A model generated the notes under the pieces. That model was not told the DNA's origin. It saw nothing but the letters and a program-made list of their open reading frames with translations, and did no database searches. Shown in pieces: positions 9,504-21,500 of a DNA stretch of 34,395 bases; positions within the stretch are counted from its first letter, which is position 1; every line of letters starts with the position of its first letter. The stretch is from the NCBI GenBank assembly GCA_902779165.1, contig CACZAN010000038.1:1-34395 (forward strand), in the 5' to 3' direction. This DNA is from an uncultured Bacteroidales bacterium (lineage in GTDB: Bacteria; Bacteroidota; Bacteroidia; Bacteroidales; Bacteroidaceae). The position numbers and the translations under genes were made by a program.

Positions 9504-12500
9504 ATGATAGCCCTGATCTCTCATAATTCCCATAAGAACCATGAGTCCCACAAGACCCATGCTTTCTTCAGAGCCCTCTCTCTCTCTCTCTCTTTATTTT
9601 TGTCATTCCTCAATATCTCTTCCCCGCTGTTCGCCCAGGAAGTCACGGTGACAGTCACTCCGACGCAGCCCATCCTGCCGCCGCAAGTGATGCTCTATAT
9701 CACGGAGCCATCCAACTACTTCAACATCTCCCTGACCAACACGGGCAAGGACGACGCCAATATCTACCTCGTCATGCAGGTGGAGCAGGTCATGCCCTCC
9801 AGCGGCCTCAGCCTGAGCACTCCCGCCCGGCGCCAGCCCAAACTGCCGATTGTGGTACCTGCCGGTAGCACACACATCCTTTCTCCTTCTGAGATCCGCA
9901 GCCTCTTCAACCACATTCCCCTGAACGAGATTCAGGCTCCTCAGGACCTCTTCGATAACTACGCCAATGGTTCTTTTGGACTCCTGCCTGAAGGCCAGTA
10001 CGAGCTCCACATGACCGCCTATCGCTGGAATCTGGCCTTGACCGAACCTGTCGTCGCCAGTTCTCCCAGCGGAGGCTGTGCTGTATTCAGTGTCTGTTAC
10101 AACGCCCAAGCTCCTGAATTCCTGACACCTATGGCCGCCACTCAGGGCCTCCTGGCAGTGGCCGAGATGAATCCGCTTGCACCGCAGTTTACCTGGAAGG
10201 CACCCGTCGTGGCCTGCAACCCCAGTGCGCTGCAGTACACCTATTCCTTACGCATCGTTGAGGTCCTGCCCGGACAGGCACCCGACAATTCCATGGATAG
10301 TAACCCCGTGGTCTATCAGGTCTCGAATCTCAGCACACCGATGTGCATGATTCCACAGAGCGTCATCAGACAGATGACGGAAGGCAAGACCTATGCCGCG
10401 CAGGTCACAGCCACCTCGGCGACCGTCAACCGAGCAATGCTCAATTACGTCAGCATAGCCAACAACGGCAAGAGCACTTACAAGCTTTTCCGCTTGAATT
10501 CCCAGGTTAATCCCGTGGTACCGGAATTGGATAACGAGGACGAAGATGTAGAAGATGAGGACGACAGCGCTCCAGACCCCGAGGATGAGATGGAGTTGAT
10601 GGGACTTCTCGGAGAAATCAGGGGCAGCGGAGAAATCAGCGAAGACTCCCTCTATACCTATCGCAACCCCAAGCTGGTGGAACCCGTGTTCATCGAGAGT
10701 GCCGCCCGCAAGGTCTTCATTGAGGAAGACATCGATGTTGAATGGGAACCCGTATGGCATCTCGGCGGCGAGGGCACCAACCCCGGCGACAACGAGTTCG
10801 AATATGAGCTGCGCCTCTACAAAGGAAGTCAGGAAGCCGACCGCGAGGCTACCTTGAAGACCGAACCCATCTACACCCTGAGGACTCAGGAACTGAAGCA
10901 AACCATCGAATGGAAAGACATCGAGGAGAACGTCGCAAAAGGTGACTACATCCTGATGGAGGTCAAGCCCATCGTCACCAAGGGCGAGAGCATCGCCTTC
11001 ACTGGCGAAGACAACATTACGGACTTCGGACTCTGCGAAAGACTCTCACAAAAGTACTTCCAGTGCTCTGACATGGTGCAGATCAACGACAAGACTCCCA
11101 CCACCAAGTCAGCTCAAGACCTCAAAGGCAAGGTGGTGGCCATGGGCGAATACCTTCTCACCATCGATGACATCAAGGGCTCTGCTGCCGAAGGTTTCTC
11201 CGGCTCGGGCCGTGTGGAGTGGACTCCCTTTGGCTCCAAGATCATGGTATGCGTGACCTTCGACAAGCTCAAGATCAACAAAGAAGACATCGTCTATGAG
11301 GGTACGGCCGTCACTGCCAAGGAGCCTGCCATGCTGAGCAGCATGGAGGTCGTTGACAAGCTCTTCAGCGACTGGGGCATCGACAACCTCATCAGCGACA
11401 CCGGCCTTCCCTATGCCAAGCAAATCCAGGACAAGGCCACCTCCGAAGTCAAAAGTCTGGCCGAGAAGGTGAATCTTGGCACTTATTATAAGAAGTTGCA
11501 GGACGGCAAGGAAATCGGCAAACTCCTTACCACGGGTACCATGGACAAGCTCTATATGCCCGTCAGGTTCCCGAAGGAACTTCTGCAAGACAAGTTCGAC
11601 GCCGTGGATCTTCAGATTGTGGAGATGAAGTTCACTCCCACCTACGCCACGATGAACATCCTCGGCGAGGCCACCATGCCGGAGTGCGATGTCCTCAAGA
11701 GCAAGGTCCTCGTCTTCGGAGCACCACGCATCTGTATCTCCCCCAACCAGTTCCTGCCCGAGGCCGGACACGTGGCACTGCTCGGTGACTTCACCCTGAC
11801 ACCCTCTGCCGACATCGAGATGACGTTCAAGGCTCCGAAGAACGTCCTTGAACCAAGTGACGGTTGCTACATCTCTTGGAAGACCGTGGAGGAAAAGACG
11901 AAACTCGAGCTTCTCGGGGTGGATATCGACATGAAGATTGCCGATCTCGTCAAGGATGTCAATGGCACGCCCACCGACGAGACTCCCATCATGAACCTCA
12001 AGGCATCCGTCGGCAGTTGGGATGACTTCCTTGTGGACCACATCAGCATCGAGGACTTCCAGGTCAAGGACCTCCCGGGCTGGACATTCAAGGCCAGCGA
12101 CATCGTCTATGACCACACTAAGACCCGCAACTCCGAGCACATGGGCGCCTTCCCAAAAGGCTATAACAAGAAACTGGCGGGTTGCGACAAGTCCGATCTG
12201 CTGTGGCAAGGCTTGCACATCGGCAAGGTTGGCGTCGGTTTCCCGAAGTCCCTGCAAGTGGGTGTCGGGGACGACAAGGGCGACAAGCGCCTGTGGGTCG
12301 ATGCCAAGGAGATGTACTGGGACCAGAGCGGCGTCACCGTGACGATAGGTGCCGAGAACCTCTTCGAGGGCAAGGAAGGCACCCTCGGCGGATGGGGCAT
12401 CAGCCTCGACGAAGCCCACGTGCAGATTATCCAGAGCGACTTCGATAATGCCGGCTTCTCTGGACAGATCAATATCCCCATCCTCAAGACCGCCTCGAAG

Positions 12501-15500
12501 AAGGATGGTGAGGGCGACAAGGGGAAAGCCAAGGAGAAAGAACGCTTTGGCAACGTGGACTACACCTGCCAGATACGCAGCCTCACCAGTGTGGAAGCCC
12601 GCAAGAAAGGCGAGAAAGCACGCTATTCATACGTCTTCCTCACTGAGAACGTCGGCGAACTGGACTTCAGTTTCTTCATCGCACACGCAAAACTGGATGA
12701 CGTACAGACCTACTTCCTCGTTGAAGCATTTGACGAAGAGAAGGCCGACAAGATCAAGACCCAGGTGGAACTCTGCATGGGTGGTGAAATCGGTATCGGA
12801 CTTGTCGATGATGCCAACGACTGGATAAAGAAGAAGACAAAAAATCTGCCCCTGGAACTGAAGATTCCAGACGTCCACTTCACCAAGATGCGTCTCTCCA
12901 ACGTCAAGCGTAGCGAGTGGATCTCTGTGGATGAGAAAGCCAAGGAGAAACGTTCCGCACGCGAGCAGAAGGAAGAGCAGATCCGCAACAAGGCTCTGAC
13001 CGTTCTCATGGAGAGCGACGAAATCAACATCGGCACCGCTGATGAACCCTTCTACTTCGACCTCGGCGAATGGTCATTGGCTTCCGAGAAGAAACACCTC
13101 GGTCCCTTCTCCTTCTCGTTGGATAAGTTCTCGCCCGGATTCTCCGACGGAAGGGTCACCCTCCAACTGGGTGGCTCCTTGGGACTCTTAGAGGACAAGA
13201 TTGATGTCAGTGCTTCTTTGGTCATCGCCGCCAAGGTGAATACCAAAGGCGACCTCAAGGACTGGTCCATCGAATACGACACCGTTGAGTTTAAGAAGCT
13301 CAGCCTGGACATGGACTTCACCGCCATCCACCTCAAGGGCGAACTCGAAGCCACCGATAAACCCAACAAGGGCTACAAAGGAACCCTTGACATTGGCATC
13401 ACCGGCTTCTTCAACCTCGATTGCGAGGGCGGCTACTTCGAGCACAAGAAGGATGAGAAGAACGACGATGACGAGAGCTACTCTTGGGGGTATTTCATGG
13501 CTAACCTGGAGTCCGCTGCCCTGCGTTTCGACCCCGTGGTCATTGACCGTATCTCCGGCGGCTTCTTCTTCAACTGCCGACCCACCAAGGGCAAAGGTGG
13601 GTCCGGTGACGAACCCAAAAAGTCCAAGAATAAGTTCAATGGCGATCCCACACCTAAGAAGGGGTGCATCGGCATTGCTTTCGGTCTCGGCCTGTCCTCT
13701 TCTGCGGGCAAGGAGACCCTGAGTGCCGACCTCGATATGCTCGTGGTCTTTGATACGAAAAACAATTGCTTCTCCACCTTCATGCTCGATGGTACCCTCG
13801 AGGCCGTGGGAGGCATGGTCAAGGCCAACTGCTCACTCATGTACGAGAACGAGAAGGACATGAGCGGCAATACCAAGAACCGTTACCTATGCCTCAACGT
13901 CACCGTGGATGCCGGCGCGGACACCAAGGCACTCGTCGGAAAGGTTACCAAGGCCAATGCAGCACTCGAATCCCTGAAGGGCAAATTCACCGAGTTCCAG
14001 GAAGAACTGGATCCCAAGCAACTCTTCGAGAGGGTCGTTAGTCCCAAGAGCGACATGTCTGCCCTCTCCGGCAACGAGGTGGATGCGGAAGAAACCAAGG
14101 CGCGTGAGCCTTCGGATAAGGAAAAGAAAGAGCTGGGCATCACTGCCTGCAAAACGGAAATCAATCTGGAATTCAAGGTTACCTGGGTCAAGGACGGACA
14201 AAAATACTCCACGCCTAAGTGGCATCTCTACCTCGGCGAACCCGCCAAGGACAAGCGCTGCCGCTTCACTTTCCTGAAGTACGACGGCGTCATCGTCAAT
14301 GTGGACATCGGTGCCGACGCCTACCTCTGCCTCGGCAACGAACTGCCCGATGGCGGTGCACTGCCTGCCATACCTTCCACGATTACCGAGTTCCTCAGCG
14401 GACACAAGGCCGACCAGGCCGACATGGGTGCCGACCTCGGCAAGGCCGAGCGCAGCCGCAAGGCCGCTGCCAAGAAGCTCCTCGACCCCAACTCCTGTGA
14501 GGGCGGCATCATGGTCGGTGCCAGCGCCTGGGGCCACATCGGCATCGACCTCGGTCTTTTCTACGGCTCCCTCGATGCCATCGCAGGCTTCGATGCAGCC
14601 CTCGTCAACTACGGCAACAATGCCTTCTGCGTCAACTCCGGCTCGCACATGGGCTACAATGGCTGGTACGCTATGGGTCAGCTCTACGCTTACCTGCACG
14701 CCGCATTAGGTGTCCACATCCACATCGGTTCCCTCATCAACGAGAAGGTCAGCATCTTTGATGCCGGCATTGGCGGCGTCCTCGAAATCGGATTGCCGAA
14801 CCCCACCTGGGTCGAAGGTTCTGCCCGCATCAAGATCAGCCTCCTCGGCGGTCTCTGCAAGATCAACAAGAAGTTCGACTTCTCTGCCGGTGACCACTGC
14901 GTGCCCTTCAAGGGCAACGCCCTCGACGGCTTCGAGATGTTCCAGGGCGTCAGCCACGGTTCCGACAGCCTCTACCAGGCACTGCTCGACCCCACCTTCG
15001 CCATCTCCCTGAACGAGGCAAAGAACATGACCTTCACCACCCAGTCCTCCATCGGCAGCCACTACCGTCTGGTGGATCCCTCCTGGGAGAGTGAGTTGGC
15101 CGATAAGGAAGAGGTCAAGCAAGAAGACTTGGAGAAATCCTACGCCCTCAACGCCAGCCGCACCTACGTCTTCGACATCAATAAGGACAAGAACCGCAAC
15201 GGCATGAAGATGGGCGTCCGTCTCTTCGACCTCGGCGATGGCCCCACCCGCTGGATGGAAGAATGCAAGTCCTCTCCAATTGCAGAACATGGCTATGCCA
15301 AGAGTATTGCAAATGGCACGATCATAAGTCCGGAAGACCTGAAGGATCTCTTCGTGGGTAAAAATGCCAGCATCGGCAGCTATCGGCATGGCAACAACCT
15401 ATATTCTGAGATACTAAAAGGATACACCTACGACGAGCGCAACCAGTATGAATCTGCCTTCGCCAGCAACTTTGTTGACCTGCCACGCACCGAGACCGTC

Positions 15501-18500
15501 AACGAAGCCTCTATCATCATGCAGGGCAAGGAACTCAGCAACGGTCCCATCAAGGACCCGCTCTCATCGAAAGGCAAGGTCACTGGAGGATGGACCAACA
15601 GGGTAGGAGGCCGTCCCAGCGCTGCCGACCTCGAATCTTTCCTGAAGAAACAGATCGTGAATGGCGAGGTCAATGTCAGCTTCCGCGAGGACAAGGGTAC
15701 CACCTTCCACCTCAGTGACATGGACCTCAAGGCCGGCCACAGCTACATGATGATCCTGAGCGCCGATGCCTACGAGATCGACAACGGACGAAAGGTCTGG
15801 TGCGAGTACTACAGCGAGAAGGACCGTAAGAACCACCGCATCCACTGGCAGCAGAACAAGGTCTGGTTCTTCCGCATCAAGAGCGAGGAGGAGGAAAAGA
15901 TCGTCACAGACTCCCTCCGCTTCCTCGAGCCTTACGTGGCACTGGCATATCCCTCCACCAACGGCACACGCGTGGTGGACAACCGTGGCGAAGGTGTCGT
16001 GAAGGCATACTACACCGACATCATGCACCCCACCATCGCCCTCAACCGCGACATACGCGAAAGCCTGCCCGTAGAGAAGATGCAGTGGGTGCTCACCTAC
16101 ACACAGCCCGATGGGACGGAACTCGTGCAGACCCGCAATGCTGTTTACAAGACCTCTGGTAACTGCATCAACCTGGAACCGCAGCAGGCCTTCAAAGAGT
16201 TCAATCAGATCACATCCCTGCGCAATCAATCCAACAAGGGCACCTACAACTTCGACCAGGAGCAGTACCACCTCCAGCTCCTCTATACCTATTTCCACAA
16301 GAAGAAAGAAAGTGCCCTGGTGTCTAACTACAACGAGTACGGCAGGTATCTCGGCAAGATACCCGGATATATACTCGTCGATGACAAGGACAGCACCTTC
16401 GCCCTCGTGGATCTCTACGTCTCCCCGCTACCCCACCACCTCCAGGAAAAGAAGGTGGGTAACGAATGGTATCGTGCTGACAACTGGCTGCTCACGACTA
16501 CCAGTAGCCAGACAGAACCTGTGGCTTACAGTAAGCCCTTCGTCGGTGGTACCATCGACCAGGCACCCACCATCGAATACGAGAAAGACTACTACAGTTC
16601 ACGTGGCGGAGATCTTCTCACCGACGAGGACATCGTCTTCAAGAATGCCAAGTTTGGTGGCATCACGAATGCTCAGGGCCGTATCACCAACCGTTTCAAT
16701 CTGCCCTACCGCCTCATCGACCCCTACCTCTACTTCGCATACCTCGGCAAGTGGGTCTTCATTGGCGACCGCGAGATCAGCGCTTATAGTTTCGACAACG
16801 TGCCCGTGAAGTTCGGCTCCGAAAGCCTCATCTTCAACTACAACGGTACCGTTGTCAACTCCGAGTTCCTGAAGGGCCAGACCAACAAGTCGCTGCTGCA
16901 GCTTCGCAAGCAGATGTACGGCGTCTGGAACACCTGGAACTACAACGACTCGAACCATCCCAAGTACCCGCTGCCCTCGGTCGGCGGCACCATCGGTGGC
17001 ATCACCGCCGCCAACCAGGATGGCAAGGCCAGCACCGTCACACCCCTGAACATCAACCACTATACGGATTACACCTATGTCTTCGAAGACCTCGTGAAGG
17101 ATTATCTGGGAGCATATCAGGTGGCTTCAAAACTTTGTACCTTGCTGAACACGTATTCCACACAGTTGGTCAAGAAGTTCTATAATAAAGCCTCTTTCTA
17201 TGAATCCTTCAATAGCAGCAGCTTTGACAAAGCGTTCAATGAGAGCATGCAAGAATGGAACTCCCTCCATCGCGGGCAGTATATCGAGGCCTCAGACCGC
17301 GGCTACACCGTGCGCGTCCCCATGTATCAGCTACCACTCGTCTTTGGTGACTGCTTCGGTAACAATGCCAAGTTCGGTAACACCAGTTTAAATCGCTCCA
17401 AGCGTACCTTCACATTCTCCATTGGCGAGAACGACATGAAGTCCGGCGATGCAGCAAGTTCCAACCTCAGCTTGCGCTGGCCCTCTGCTGCCTCCAACCT
17501 CCTCTTCTTCCGCTTGAACGACGGCGGCAACCAGAGTTCGACATACTATGGCTACAACGCGCTGCCCTTCAAATACTTCGAGGGCGACAAATGGTCTTTG
17601 TATTCTTCCAACTACAAGAACTCTGTCAGCATCGAGCACGACCAGTTCGATGTCCACAAAGCGTTGCAAGCTGTCACCGGCTTCAAGGCGCGTCTCTACC
17701 GCGTGGACAGCTACGACATCAAGACAGGTCTGTACAAGGTCAGCTCCCAAAAATTCGGCGGCGGCCCATGGGAGCAGGTTGTTGCTATAGGTACTGGCAA
17801 TGCCACTGCCTCCAACATGGACAAGATGTACGAAGCCTCGGAGGAGATGGATGCCTTCTTGGAGACGCATTTCGACAAACCTACCGTGCAGGCAGTGTGG
17901 TGCGACAATGAGAAGACCCTTGTGTTCCTCGTTTCCAATATCGACTACAGCAGTGCCATCGGCGAGAAGATCGCCAACGTGGGCAAGGTGGGCGATGAGA
18001 CTTATGCTGTGGATGGCACATCCGCTGTGGAAAAGCGAAAAGGATGGTACAACTACGCCAAGAACGACTGTGAGAAGGTGATCTTCGACCCGTCCTTCAA
18101 GAATGCCGATATCACCACTTGCGAACGCTGGTTCTATAACTTCAAGAAGCTGAAGACCGTGGAAGGACTGCAGTACCTGCCCAAGACCATCACCTCCACC
18201 TCTTCCATGTTCCAGGGTTGTACCTCCCTCACGAGCCTCGATTTCAAGGGCATCGACCTGAGCAACGTCACTGACATGGGCAGCATGTTCTATGGCTGCA
18301 CATCGCTCACCTCCGTGAACCTCAACAAGTGCAAGGCCAACAAGGTGACCACGATGTTCGGTATGTTCTCCGGCTGCACCAGTCTGACCTCTGCCCGTCT
18401 CATGGACATGGAGACCGAGAGCCTCACCAACACGGCACGTATGTTCTTCGGTTGCTGGAGGATGACACTGGTAGACCTCACACGCTTCAATACCAGCCAG

Positions 18501-21500
18501 GTAGAAGACATGTATAACATGTTCGAGAACTGCGAATCGCTGACCTCTCTCAACCTCAGCTCCTTCGAAGGCGGCAACGTACGCCAGATGGGTGAGATGT
18601 TCTATAATTGCAAAAAGCTCACCTCCATTGACATGCGCAATTTCGACACTGGCGACCAGAAGAATCCATCTATGTCACGTGTTTTTGCTGGCTGCAAGGC
18701 ACTGCGCACTCTGAACATCGATGCCCTCAACCCAAATATCACATTCAGTGGTACATGCATGGCTATGTTCGATCAGGTCACCGCCGGCCTCACCTGTTAC
18801 TACTTCTGCGACCTCACGCCCTACATCGCCGATCAGATACCAGGTGCTAAGAAACCCCAGCCAGACAACCGTGCAAAGGTCATCCACGCGAGACTCAACA
18901 ATGGCACAGAGGCCCTCTTCTTCCTCTATTCCACCCAAACATTCTCCAAGAACAGTAGTTACACCATCACCACCAGCATCACACCCATTAACTCGTCCAC
19001 ACCTGAGAAGATTACTCATAATATTAAAGTATTGGATGTCTGGTCTGGGGATGATGTATTCAACACGGGCCTCAGTAATCCAAAGTGGGCCACCACCACC
19101 ATTGCCTCTGCCGTGAGGAACGTCTATATCGACGATAACTTCGCCGCCACCCCGCGTTCCACCTACAAGTGGTTCTATGGCTTCGACAAGATTACCGAGA
19201 TCCAGGGTCTGTCAAACCTGAAGACCGACAAGGTCACCAACATGGGTTACATGTTCAATAATTGCTCCAGCCTGACGAGTCTCGACTTCACGAAGAACAA
19301 ATTCGACGAGGTCACCAACATGTCGTACTTCTGCTATGGATGCACCGACCTGGCCACCGTAAAGGGACTCACATCCCCTGCGAGGTTCCCCAAGGTCACG
19401 GACATGTGCTATATGTTCTACCACTGCGAGGGCCTCACCTCTCTGCCCTGCTACGGCGGCCCCGAGGTGCGCAGAATGAATTATATGTATACCGGCTGCA
19501 CAGGCTTTGAGTACAAGGGCAGCACGCCCACCATCACGTCCGACAAGGTGACCACTATGGCCGACATGTTCCATGGCTGCAGCAACCTGCGCAACACCTT
19601 CAAGTTCACGTCCACGGCCAACGTCACCGACATGAGCTACATGTATGCCAGCTGCAGCAGTCTGCGCGAGATCAACATGGGCACGTTGAACACTGAGAAT
19701 GTGCGGCTCATACAAAACATTTTCTCCGGCTGCAGCAGTGCCTATCTCATCGACCTCGGCGAGATGTCGACCAAGAGACTGTCCAACTGCGGAAGCATGT
19801 TCCGCAGCGTGCCCAGCTCCTGCACCATCTACATCTACTACGATGCCACCTCCGTCATCCGTGAGTGCCCCTTGTCCACCTATCCCAAACGTATCCTCGT
19901 CTATCCTGCCAGCGCCGTCGTGCTGCGTTCCGGCGGCGACTACAAGCTGCACTTCGTCGGCGAGAAGATCACCCTGAAGAGGGGCGACACCTACAACCGC
20001 TCGCCCTACAGCGGCTATGTCATCCAGGATGTCTACTCCGGTACCTTTGTCCAGAACCGCGTCCGCAGCAGCGTGAACATCGCCGGCGCGACCTATAAGG
20101 AGATGTGGAACTACTATGCCGACCGCATCACCGAGGTGACCGTCGATGCCTCCTTCAAGAAGGTGGAGCTCATCAACGCCTTCGGCTACTTCAAGGGCAT
20201 GAACCGCCTGACCAACATCAAGGGTATCGGCAACCTGTCCACAGGTAATGCCCAGGATCTCGGCAGTTTCTTCTCGGGCTGCTCCAACCTGACGACCCTT
20301 GACGGTGGCTACCTCAGCACCGCCAGCGCCACCCGTATGGACTACATGTTCAAGGGTTGCGCCAAGCTGAGCTCCCTGGCAGGCATCCAGTTCGGCACCT
20401 CTGACATCGCCACGGACGTGAGCCACATGTTCTCCGGATGCTCCAGCCTGACGGAAATCAGTTCAAGCAACTACCCCCGCACAGGTAATGCAGAGGAGCT
20501 TGCCTACATGTTCTATGGCTGCTCATCGCTGACGGGCGTTCCTGTCAACCGCATGAAGATAACGTCCAAGGCTGAAAACATGGAGAGTATGTTCTCTGGA
20601 TGCACCAAGCTGAACTTTGCACGCTATATTGGCGGCTTCACGAACTGGGACGTCCAAAGCGTCTGGGATGCCACCAACATGTTCAAGAACTGCGCTACCA
20701 TCGCCGAGCTGGATCTCTCGACCTGGAACACACGGAGACTGGCCTTCTGGGACGGCATGTTCGCGGGTTGCACCAGTCTGCGCACCCTGAAGCTGGGAAC
20801 GAATGTGAACCTCTATAACGCCCGCAAGAAGTCTTCGACAACGTACCAAGCTTTCACCTCCGACCATGACATGGTCGTCGTGGCACCCAAGGAAGTGCTT
20901 TCCGATGTCAAGTCGTGGTTTACCACCCTGGGCTTTGTCGTGGGCACCACGGGACAGTTCTACGACAAGTTACCCGAGCAGACAATGCAGGTCATCTGGA
21001 CACGCAGCAACAAGACATTGACCTTCTACTACGGTAACCCCGTGGGTAGCACTTTCAATGGTAACTCCGTCACCAAGGTGTGGAAGGGCGATGCCGTGGG
21101 AGGAGCCACCTCCAAAGCGACGCGTGATTGGAACTACGAAGTCAAGAGCAATTTTACGAAGGTGGTCTTCGACAAGACATTTGCCAACGCACGTCCTGTC
21201 TCTACCCGCGGTTGGTTCGCCAATTGCACAAACTTGGTGACCATCGAGGGCCTGAACAATCTGCGCACCGACAACGTTACCGACATGTACATGATGTTCT
21301 ACAATTGTTCCAGTCTGCAGGAGCTTGATTTGTCAGGTCTCATTACGTCCAAGGTCACCGACATGGGGTATCTCGTCTACGGATGCACATCACTGAAGAC
21401 TCTCAAGGTCTATTCCACTTCCACCTTCCGCACGCTCAATGTGACGAGCATGAAGGGTATGTTCGGCTACTGCACCTCACTGAAGGCCCTCGATCTGAGG

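Noticed and set aside
11109-12419. 436-residue minus-strand open frame inside the giant gene
   Set aside because: Same third-position bias effect. It has no start context or domain of its own.
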